Notes under the pieces: generated by a model
The model's database searches: none
Seen by the model: the letters and a program-made list of their open reading frames with translations, nothing else
Told to the model about the DNA's origin: nothing
Translations under genes and position numbers: made by a program
Part shown: piece after piece, positions 1 to 6,222 of the stretch
How positions within the stretch are numbered: the first letter of the stretch is position 1
Layout of the letters: each line of letters begins with the position of its first letter
Source of the DNA: Ignavibacteriales bacterium
GTDB lineage: Bacteria; Bacteroidota; Ignavibacteria; Ignavibacteriales; Ignavibacteriaceae
DNA length: 6,222 nucleotides
Direction of reading: 5' to 3'
NCBI GenBank assembly: GCA_027347125.1
Contig: DAIERC010000430.1
Coordinates: 1-6,222, forward strand

Positions 1-3000
1 ATTGTAATATTAATAATGCCGGTAACAAATTATTCGCAGCAAATAAGTATTCCAAGGATAGATCAGATGCCTGATTTGCCTGCGCCATATTTGATGAGAA
101 ATTGGAAAGAAGTTGCAAACGGATATGATTCACTTGTGTTCAATCAAAATATAAGCGGAACATACCTGCCGTTAATCTGGACGAATAGTAATTCAATCAA
201 CTATCCCGGAAGTCCGCAATTCGGTTTACACACTGTTGTAGGAACACCTTATCCAACTTCGGCAGAAGCTATAAACTGTATTCCCGCGGTAATCGGGGCA
301 AGTCTTGCCGGTATTGATAAATCAAATCAGAACGGGTACAACTGGGTGCAAATGTGCGCGGAATGGTTTAATAAAAAAAACGGATTGAACGTTTATAAAA
401 ATCACCCCGATGATCAAACCGCCGATGACTGGTGGTACGAGACGATGCCGAATGTTTTCTTTTACGAATTGGATTATTTATATCCCGATATTGATGTCTT
501 CAATTCTCAATTTACTACTGTTGCGGACAGGTGGCTTGAAGCTGTAAAAGTTATGGGCGGAAGTTCTACTCCGTGGTCAATTCCAAATATGGATCACAGA
601 GGCTGGGATTTAAATTCAATGCAGCCATACGACGCGGACGTGCATGAACCCGAAGCCGCCGGCGCAATCGGGTGGATACTTTATAACGCTTATGTAAAAA
701 CTAAAAATGAAAAGTACAGAGTTGGTGCGGAATGGTGTATGGAGTTTTTAAATAATTACAATTCTAATCCTGCTTACGAGCTTCAACTGGCATACGGAGT
801 TTATACTGCGGCAAGAATGAATGCTGAACTCGGAACCAATTATGATATTTCCAAAATGGTTAATTGGTGTTTTGATGTCGGTCGGTTAAGATCGTGGGGC
901 GCAATGGCAAATACAAATTGGGGCGGGTACGATGTTGACGGGTTGATCGGTGAGGTTAATGGAGTGAACGATTATCCTTTTGCTATGAATACATTCGAGC
1001 AAATCGGCGCGCTTGTACCAATGGTTAGATACGACGCGAGGTTCGCAAGGGCAATCGGTAAATGGGTGCTAAATGCCGCTAACGCCAGCAGACTTTTTTA
1101 TCCTCAATATTTACCGGCTCAAAACCAGGATCAGCCGAGCAAACAATGGGCGGATCAATATGATACTAATTCATATATTGCGCATGAAGCAATAAGAAAA
1201 TATAATCCATCAAACTTTTCCATTACTCCTTATGCATCAGGAGATGCAATTGACGGTAACTGGGGAAATACAACTCTAACTCTTTACGGGTCTTCGCACA
1301 TCGGAATTTTGGGCGGAATAATAGATACAACAAACGTAAGCGGAATTTTAAAACTAGATTTGCTTAAGACAGATTATTACCGCAGCAGCGCATATCCTTC
1401 ATACCTTCTTTATAACCCGTATTCCGAAAATAAAGTTGTCGAGATAAATACAGGCAGCGGGAATCATGACATTTATGACGCTGTATCAAAAGAATTTTTA
1501 ACTACCGGGGTAACAGGAGTTACAAACATTACAGTGCCGTTGAATAGTGCGGCACTAATTGTCATCGTCCCTTCCGGCGGAACAAAAACTTATGAAGAAG
1601 ATAAATTTCTGGTTGACGGAATAACGGTAGATTATCATTCGGGAAAATTCAGCGGCAATTATCCTCCGCGAATTAAAAATCTGGCACCCGGCAAAGATGT
1701 TTTGCTTTTTAATGATACAACAGCTGTTTACTGTACCGCGGTAGATCCTGAAAACGATTTGTTAAGTTATCAGTGGAGTGCAAGCGGCGGAAAGATTACC
1801 GGCAGTGGCGCAATAATCAAATACATTTCGACCGATACTACCGGTGTTTATACAATCAATTGCACGGTGAGCGACGGTAAAGGAAATACGGTAACCGCGA
1901 AGGATACGATTAATGTAAGCGAGGTAATAAACAACCCGCCGTCAATTCTGAAAATAGAAGCAAAACCGAGAAAAATTGATCTCGGAAAGTCATCAGTTTT
2001 ATTTTGCAATGCCGTTGACCCGCAAAATGATTCGTTAAGCTATTCGTGGTATTCAAGCGCAGGTGTAATTGAAGGCGCGGAAAATAATGTAAACTGGACG
2101 GCTCCTTCAACCGCAGGTAATTATTATATCGGATGCACCGTTAATGATGGAAAAGGCGGTAGTGCTTCCGACAGTATTTTAGTGGAAGTGCGGGACTTTT
2201 CAAAAAATCAAACGGGCAGCATTGTCGCGTCATATTCATTCAGTGGAAATGCTGATGATGGAAGCGGCAATAACAACAACGGCATTGCTTACAATGCTTC
2301 CTTAACAAGCGATCGATTCGGTACGGCAAACAGCGCTTATATGTTCAACGGAGTTAATAGTTACATCCAAGTTCCTTCGTCTCAATCATTAAATTTCTCA
2401 AACGGCTTAACGATAAATTTATGGATGACGGTAAAAGATTTCTATTCGCGGGAACAGTATGTTATATCCCACGGCAGTTATAACACCCGCTGGAAAATAT
2501 CCATCATCCCCGAAAAGAAATTAAGATTTACAATCAAGACAAATTCATCTCAAAACGGCGGCATTATTGATCTTGATTCGGAAACACTTTTGAATGCTGA
2601 TAGTCTTTATAATATTACTGCGGCATACAACGGTGCTGATGTGGAATTATACATTAACGGTAATCTCGATTCATTTGCTTCGTGGAGCGGGGCATTTTTA
2701 ACGACAAATATTCCACTAACTATCGGGCAGGAGCTGCCGAACAATAACAACACTAATTTTAACGGCATACTTGACGACATAAAAATATTCAACTACGGGC
2801 TTCCGTTAAATGAAATTCAAAATCTTTTTAGCGGCGCCACAGATGTTAATAACGGTAATACTGCCGCGGTGCCCGAAAAAACAGAGCTAATGCAAAACTA
2901 TCCAAATCCGTTTAACCCGAGCACAAAAATATATTTTATGCTGAACAAAACTTCGGATATTACATTAAGCATTTATAATATTCTCGGGCAGAAAATTACG

Positions 3001-3138
3001 GAGCTGGCAAAAGGAGAATTTAACGCGGGGAATCATTATATAACGTGGAACGCTTCCAATTATTCAAGCGGAATTTATTTTTGCGTATTGCACGCTAACG
3101 GAAAAACATTCAACAAAAAATTGATATTATTAAAATAG
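1..3138 (+). CDS. Secreted multidomain putative glycosidase with PKD/Ig-like repeats, LamG-like domain and T9SS type A sorting domain (5' partial)
   Basis: The reading frame is open from base 1, so the ATG at 16 is probably internal. The residues before and after it (IVILIMPVTNYSQQ) look like the hydrophobic end of a signal peptide cleaved near YS/QQ, so the true start lies upstream. Numbering here counts the ATG at 16 as residue 1. Residues about 20-400 are helical and rich in W, Y, D and E, with an acidic aromatic cluster around 131-155 (DDWWYE at 137-142) and further conserved-looking blocks at 205-213 and 318-330. I infer an (alpha/alpha)6-toroid glycosidase or lyase-like fold, but cannot name a family. 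Residues 400-525 form a beta-rich tail typical of such enzymes. PKD/Ig-like repeats follow at 550-635 and 641-725, then a LamG/concanavalin-like jellyroll at 735-938 (YSFSGNADDGSG, AYMFNGVNSYIQVP). The T9SS sorting domain at 953-1040 (QNYPNPFNPST, IYNILGQ, SGIYF, final KKLILLK) implies export through the outer membrane. The gene directly abuts a beta-mannosidase gene, which supports a role in mannose-containing glycan breakdown. The export call is firm; the enzymatic activity is inference. Confidence 0.85.
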   Translation: MVILIMPVTNYSQQISIPRIDQMPDLPAPYLMRNWKEVANGYDSLVFNQNISGTYLPLIWTNSNSINYPGSPQFGLHTVVGTPYPTSAEAINCIPAVIGASLAGIDKSNQNGYNWVQMCAEWFNKKNGLNVYKNHPDDQTADDWWYETMPNVFFYELDYLYPDIDVFNSQFTTVADRWLEAVKVMGGSSTPWSIPNMDHRGWDLNSMQPYDADVHEPEAAGAIGWILYNAYVKTKNEKYRVGAEWCMEFLNNYNSNPAYELQLAYGVYTAARMNAELGTNYDISKMVNWCFDVGRLRSWGAMANTNWGGYDVDGLIGEVNGVNDYPFAMNTFEQIGALVPMVRYDARFARAIGKWVLNAANASRLFYPQYLPAQNQDQPSKQWADQYDTNSYIAHEAIRKYNPSNFSITPYASGDAIDGNWGNTTLTLYGSSHIGILGGIIDTTNVSGILKLDLLKTDYYRSSAYPSYLLYNPYSENKVVEINTGSGNHDIYDAVSKEFLTTGVTGVTNITVPLNSAALIVIVPSGGTKTYEEDKFLVDGITVDYHSGKFSGNYPPRIKNLAPGKDVLLFNDTTAVYCTAVDPENDLLSYQWSASGGKITGSGAIIKYISTDTTGVYTINCTVSDGKGNTVTAKDTINVSEVINNPPSILKIEAKPRKIDLGKSSVLFCNAVDPQNDSLSYSWYSSAGVIEGAENNVNWTAPSTAGNYYIGCTVNDGKGGSASDSILVEVRDFSKNQTGSIVASYSFSGNADDGSGNNNNGIAYNASLTSDRFGTANSAYMFNGVNSYIQVPSSQSLNFSNGLTINLWMTVKDFYSREQYVISHGSYNTRWKISIIPEKKLRFTIKTNSSQNGGIIDLDSETLLNADSLYNITAAYNGADVELYINGNLDSFASWSGAFLTTNIPLTIGQELPNNNNTNFNGILDDIKIFNYGLPLNEIQNLFSGATDVNNGNTAAVPEKTELMQNYPNPFNPSTKIYFMLNKTSDITLSIYNILGQKITELAKGEFNAGNHYITWNASNYSSGIYFCVLHANGKTFNKKLILLK
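1663..2199 (+). repeat. Two tandem PKD/Ig-like domain repeats inside the first protein
   Basis: This is a protein-level repeat of about 91 residues per unit, not an obvious DNA repeat. Unit 1 (residues 550-635) and unit 2 (641-725) both start with a PP/NPP turn. They share an AVDP(E/Q)ND.LSY.W block, a glycine-rich turn, a T.G.Y.I.CTV.DGKG block and a closing beta strand. Each unit has exactly two cysteines, at 573 and 616 in unit 1 and at 664 and 707 in unit 2, spaced 43 residues apart in both cases. This fits an intradomain disulfide joining the two sheets of an Ig-like sandwich. Such repeats usually act as spacers or carbohydrate-contact modules between a catalytic domain and a distal binding or anchoring module. 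Confidence 0.75.
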
Positions 3139-3143
3139 GTGAT
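3137..3143 (+). promoter_or_regulatory. Shine-Dalgarno-like AGGTGAT overlapping the stop/start junction
   Basis: The stop codon TAG of the upstream gene runs straight into GTGATGAGG. The string AGGTGAT matches the extended complement of the 16S rRNA 3' end, but it overlaps the GTG (3139) and ATG (3142) starts rather than preceding them. It would be properly spaced only for a codon further downstream, such as TTG at 3148. Ribosomes finishing the upstream gene may therefore restart here, which means translational coupling. FCB-group bacteria often do not rely on Shine-Dalgarno sites, so the match may be coincidental. Confidence 0.3.
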
Positions 3144-5613
3144 GAGGTTGGAAAACAAATTTTATTTAAATGAAAACTGGAAAACAAAATTAATTGAAAT
3201 AAGCCGGGATGATAATAACCGGGAAGAAATTTCTAAAGCGAAAAAATGGATAGATGCCGAAGTACCCGGAGCAATACATACCGATTTAATTAGCTCAGGC
3301 TTAATACCGGATCCGTTTTTCGGTGAAAACGAATTAAGGCTTCAATGGATAGGACATGCAAACTGGCTTTATAAAACATCATTTAATTATCCGAAAAATT
3401 TCAACAAGGATCTCGATACATATATCGTGTTTGAAGGACTTGATACCGTTGCGCAAATATTCCTGAACGGAAAAGAGATCGGCAGCAGCGATAATATGTT
3501 TAGAAAATATTCTTTTAATATCACAAATGAACTCAAACAAAAAGGGAACAACCTCGAAATAATTTTTGCCTCGCCGTATAAATATGCTCGCGCACAAGAG
3601 GAAAAATTAGGCAAGCTCCCGGTGGCATTAAACTCCGAAAGAGTATACATACGGAAAGCCCAGTACTCATTCGGGTGGGACTGGGGACCTGAGTTTGCTA
3701 CCAGCGGAATATGGAGACCGGTTTATCTTTCGCAAAAAGCAGAATACTCAATTGAAGGAATTAAATTCGATACTTTAAATATTACAGAAAATAATGCGCT
3801 TGTTGAGGCTCGAATAACGTTAAATAAAAAATTGGAAGACGGGCATAAAGTCGTAATCACTTTAAGTAACGAAGAAAATATAATAAAGGAAATATCATCG
3901 CCGAACGAAAGCGAAATAAAAATTAATATTGAAGTTCCCGGTGTAAAGCTTTGGTGGCCGAATAATTACGGTGAACAAACTCTTTACACGCTTAAAGTGC
4001 ATATAACAAACAATGAAGATAAAATTATAGATGAGTCGGAGAGAAAAGTTGGCATAAGAAAAATTGAATTAAAACTTGAAGAGGCAGGAAAGCCTCAATT
4101 CCAGCTGCAGGTAAACGGCAAACCGGTATTTGCAAAAGGAGCAAACTGGATACCGGCAGACTCTTTTATTCCGAGAGTATCCAACGAAAAATACAGATAC
4201 CTTATCCAGGCGGCAAAGAATGCCAACATGAACATTTTAAGAGTGTGGGGCGGCGGATTTTATGAGAATGATATCTTTTATGAATTATGCGACGAACTCG
4301 GATTAATGGTATGGCAGGATTTTATGTTCGCATGCGCTTCATATCCTGAACATGAAGAATTTATTAATAATGTAACGGAAGAAGTAACTCAAAACATAAA
4401 CAGACTTCAACACCATGCATGCCTTACAATTTGGTGCGGGAACAATGAGAATGAATGGATTTGGTTTAGAGAACATAACACAAGTTATAAAGAAATGCCG
4501 GGATATAAAATTTATCACGATATCATTCCGGGATTATTAAATGAGCTTGATCCAGTTCGACCTTACTGGCCGTCAAGTCCTTTCGGCGATGATGATGACC
4601 CTGACTCGATGTTGAGCGGGAACAGGCATCAATGGGATATATGGAGCTTCTGGGTGGATTACAACAAAGTTGTAAAAGATGAAAGTTTATTTGTAACCGA
4701 GTTCGGGTTTCAAAGCTCAGCCGGGTATGATACGATAAAAAAAGTTTTACAGAAAGATGAGCGCCATGCCCAAAGCAAAATATTTGAATTTCACAATAAG
4801 CAGGTTGAGGGGCCGGAAAGACTTTTTAAATTTATGTCGGCGCATTTGGCGGTAAGAACCGGCCTAGAGGATTTTGTTTACTTAACTCAATTGAACCAGG
4901 GGCTGGCGCTTAGAGAATGCGTAGAACACTGGCAGTCAAGGTTTCCTGCAACAAACGGCTCGATTATCTGGCAGTTAAACGATTGCTGGCCTGTAGCAAG
5001 CTGGGCATTGATCGATTCCGGTTTGATCCCCAAGCTTTCCTATTACATGATTAAGAAGTCATTCAACCCGATGCTTGTTCATCTAACTAAAGTAAGCGAT
5101 AGTTTAAAAATTATTGTTCAAAACAACGGGGTAAAAAATTTCAACGGCTCAATCGAACTAAAATTTGTTCCGCTGCCTTCAGGCAATATTGAAAAGATAA
5201 ATTCTAAAAAAATAAATATTGAGCCTTTGTCTAAGGATGAAATATTCAGTCTTTCGCTGCCTGCCGAGGTAAAAGAAGGTAAGGCAATAATTATAGCAAC
5301 CTTGTTTGATGAGGATGATCGACAGGTTAACAGAAATTATTACAAAGAACTGGAATGGAAATATATTTCATTACCGGATGCAAAGATTGAAACAACTTTA
5401 ACAAATAAGAATGAAAAACTAAAAGTAAAAACCAGCAAGCCCGCTTTTTTCATTTTCATAAGAAATAATGAAGTTGAGTTTGATGATAACAGCTTTATAC
5501 TTTTGCCCGGTGAAGAGAAAGATGTAGCGATTAAAATAAAAGATAAAAAAGTGTTCAAGAAAAAATTTGCGGTAACAAGTTTAAACCAATTTCTGCAGAG
5601 AAAAGGAAAATAA
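3142..5613 (+). CDS. Beta-mannosidase, glycoside hydrolase family 2
   Basis: The enzyme hydrolyses terminal non-reducing beta-D-mannose residues from mannooligosaccharides or glycan cores. Numbering is from the ATG at 3142; a GTG one codon earlier, touching the previous stop, is an equally possible start. At 823 residues it has the usual family length. A galactose-binding-like jellyroll at about 1-195 carries the beta-mannosidase motif SFGWDWGP (D180). An Ig-like domain spans about 200-305 and a TIM barrel about 315-640. The barrel contains ANWIPADSF (334-342), RVWGGGFYEND (367-377, W369), GLMVWQDFMFACASYP, the acid/base motif CGNNENE with E436, the nucleophile motif TEFGFQS with E520, and WQLNDCWP (610-617). 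Two C-terminal Ig-like domains follow at about 645-735 and 740-820. WDWGP, WGGGFYE, NNENE and EFGFQS together separate beta-mannosidases from GH2 beta-galactosidases and glucuronidases. The N-terminus (MRLENKFYLNENW) is hydrophilic with no signal peptide, so the protein is probably cytoplasmic and would act on imported oligosaccharides. It lies 3 bases after an exported protein and 21 bases before another, in a likely operon. Confidence 0.96.
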   Translation: MRLENKFYLNENWKTKLIEISRDDNNREEISKAKKWIDAEVPGAIHTDLISSGLIPDPFFGENELRLQWIGHANWLYKTSFNYPKNFNKDLDTYIVFEGLDTVAQIFLNGKEIGSSDNMFRKYSFNITNELKQKGNNLEIIFASPYKYARAQEEKLGKLPVALNSERVYIRKAQYSFGWDWGPEFATSGIWRPVYLSQKAEYSIEGIKFDTLNITENNALVEARITLNKKLEDGHKVVITLSNEENIIKEISSPNESEIKINIEVPGVKLWWPNNYGEQTLYTLKVHITNNEDKIIDESERKVGIRKIELKLEEAGKPQFQLQVNGKPVFAKGANWIPADSFIPRVSNEKYRYLIQAAKNANMNILRVWGGGFYENDIFYELCDELGLMVWQDFMFACASYPEHEEFINNVTEEVTQNINRLQHHACLTIWCGNNENEWIWFREHNTSYKEMPGYKIYHDIIPGLLNELDPVRPYWPSSPFGDDDDPDSMLSGNRHQWDIWSFWVDYNKVVKDESLFVTEFGFQSSAGYDTIKKVLQKDERHAQSKIFEFHNKQVEGPERLFKFMSAHLAVRTGLEDFVYLTQLNQGLALRECVEHWQSRFPATNGSIIWQLNDCWPVASWALIDSGLIPKLSYYMIKKSFNPMLVHLTKVSDSLKIIVQNNGVKNFNGSIELKFVPLPSGNIEKINSKKINIEPLSKDEIFSLSLPAEVKEGKAIIIATLFDEDDRQVNRNYYKELEWKYISLPDAKIETTLTNKNEKLKVKTSKPAFFIFIRNNEVEFDDNSFILLPGEEKDVAIKIKDKKVFKKKFAVTSLNQFLQRKGK

Positions 5614-5625
5614 AATTTATACCCC

Positions 5626-5631
5626 GGAGAG
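5626..5631 (+). promoter_or_regulatory. Ribosome binding site (GGAGAG) for the third gene
   Basis: GGAG at 5626-5629 sits 5 bases before the GTG codon at 5635, in the 21-base gap after the beta-mannosidase stop. This supports GTG as the start. The encoded N-terminus is a textbook signal peptide, and no ATG in this frame lies between the upstream stop and the hydrophobic segment. Confidence 0.6.
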
Positions 5632-5634
5632 AGT

Positions 5635-6222
5635 GTGAGAGTTAAAATATACATCCCCATAATTGTTTTGTTCGCGCTTAATATTTATGCCCAGCCGGTA
5701 AACAGTGCGTTAAAGAAGAAAATGGAAGTTCAGTATAAAGGTGACGCGCAAGTAGAAGTCGGGAACGCGTACGTAGGTGTGGAAATGCATCACAGTTCTG
5801 TTTTGCCGGAAAGAATAAGCTTTTATTATCCGGCTGCAAACAGTATTGATCTTAGCACCGATTATTTTCACCGGGACACGACCCACATAATGAAGCTTGG
5901 TTTGAAGATCGGCGGAGATAAAAAAGAATGGCTCGGTACGAAACCATATGAATTCAATCTGACGCCTTACGAAGTTACGTATAACGATAGTAATAAAAAA
6001 AGAGCGATAAAAGTTTCTTATAAATTCTGTAAAGATTATCCAGCCGCTGTAATAACATATAAAATTACTAACCTGGAAAATAAAACAGAAGCGTTTGAAT
6101 TTTATACCCACCTTGAAACATCGTTGCACACAAGTCATATTTACGCGCTTAAAGATAAAGCCGTTACTTGCTATGACCCGGCTGCATGCGGTATATACGC
6201 CGATTTTAACGATAAGGAAACT
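5635..6222 (+). CDS. Sec-exported protein, all-beta N-terminal region, possible glycosidase (3' partial)
   Basis: The frame stays open from the GTG at 5635 to the window end, giving 196 residues of a longer protein. Residues 1-19 (MRVKIYIPIIVLFALNIYA) form a signal peptide: basic start, hydrophobic core and a cleavage site before Q20. There is no cysteine after the cleavage site, so it is not a lipoprotein. The rest is predominantly beta-strand: VEVGNAYVGVEMHHSSVLPERISFYY at 40-65 (shown here only as a range of strands and turns), then charged strands such as KVSYKFCKDYPAAVITYKITNLENK. The VGN.YVGVE pattern and the YPAAVITYKITN.EN strand pair resemble the N-terminal beta-sandwich that precedes an (alpha/alpha)6 barrel in amylo-alpha-1,6-glucosidase, GH63 and MGH1-like enzymes. 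That is a weak, inferred match, and any catalytic part lies outside the window. It follows the beta-mannosidase by 21 bases with its own ribosome binding site, so a linked role in glycan breakdown is likely. The destination is the periplasm or beyond; any sorting signal would be at the unseen C-terminus. Confidence 0.8.
   Translation, partial: MRVKIYIPIIVLFALNIYAQPVNSALKKKMEVQYKGDAQVEVGNAYVGVEMHHSSVLPERISFYYPAANSIDLSTDYFHRDTTHIMKLGLKIGGDKKEWLGTKPYEFNLTPYEVTYNDSNKKRAIKVSYKFCKDYPAAVITYKITNLENKTEAFEFYTHLETSLHTSHIYALKDKAVTCYDPAACGIYADFNDKET

Noticed and set aside
16..18. ATG at 16 as the true start of the first gene
   Set aside because: The frame is open back to base 1 with hydrophobic residues (IVILI) just before the ATG. 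No ribosome binding site is visible, and starting at 16 would destroy the signal peptide that a T9SS-exported protein needs.
1910..2110. A 66-codon open frame on the - strand
   Set aside because: It is opposite the PKD/Ig-like repeats of the first gene. It is short, has no motif, and is explained as a shadow.
2607..2792. A 61-codon open frame on the - strand with a signal-like hydrophobic stretch
   Set aside because: It is opposite the LamG-like domain coding region, which is clearly conserved in the + frame. The hydrophobic stretch is a by-product of the complementary codons.
3379..3650. Two overlapping - strand open frames of 72 and 87 codons
   Set aside because: Both sit inside the jellyroll-domain coding region of the beta-mannosidase, overlap each other in different frames, and show no domain or start signal.
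5614..5634. A terminator or promoter in the gap before the third gene
   Set aside because: The gap is only 21 bases, has no inverted repeat or T-run, and is filled by a ribosome binding site. Read-through within an operon is the simpler reading.
5340..5660. A 106-codon open frame on the - strand, hydrophobic and serine/phenylalanine rich
   Set aside because: It is antisense to the lysine- and glutamate-rich end of the beta-mannosidase gene. Complementing AAA/GAA codons yields F/S-rich shadow frames that mimic membrane proteins.
5710..6138. A 142-codon open frame on the - strand
   Set aside because: It lies wholly opposite the third gene, whose + strand frame has a signal peptide, a ribosome binding site and good spacing from the operon. 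The - strand product is of odd composition (rich in F, I and R) and has no recognisable motif.

Overview
The window looks like a stretch of a polysaccharide-utilisation locus from a member of the Bacteroidota/Chlorobi (FCB) group, most likely an Ignavibacteria-type organism (for example a Melioribacter relative). The main evidence is the C-terminus of the first protein. It carries a type IX secretion (T9SS) type A sorting domain with the QNYPNPFNPST signature, which is very common in Ignavibacteria and related phyla. The AT-rich coding style and the Q-preceded signal peptide cleavage site of the third protein agree with this. The placement is inference from motifs, not from a marker gene.

Layout: three genes lie head to tail on the + strand with almost no intergenic DNA. 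(1) Bases 1-3138 hold a large secreted multidomain protein whose 5' end is cut off by the window. It has an N-terminal alpha-helical, probably six-hairpin-glycosidase-like domain with a beta-rich tail, two PKD/Ig-like repeats, a LamG-like jellyroll domain and a T9SS sorting domain. (2) Bases 3142-5613 hold a complete glycoside hydrolase family 2 beta-mannosidase with both catalytic glutamates and no signal peptide, so probably cytoplasmic. (3) Bases 5635 to the window end hold the first 196 residues of a Sec-exported protein starting with GTG. It is an all-beta N-terminal region that may belong to a larger glycosidase.

The genes are separated by about 3 and 21 bases and are very probably one transcript. 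A reasonable inference is that the two exported proteins act on a mannose-containing glycan outside the cytoplasm or at the cell surface, and that the beta-mannosidase removes terminal beta-linked mannose from imported oligosaccharides. No SusC/SusD pair, transporter, regulator, RNA gene, mobile element or CRISPR array is visible. Both gene junctions are too short for a promoter or terminator of recognisable form, and no non-coding stretch exceeds about 21 bases.

Nothing here amounts to a clearly new system. The most interesting parts are the catalytic-type domain of the first protein, which I cannot place in a named glycosidase family, and the unidentified third gene.
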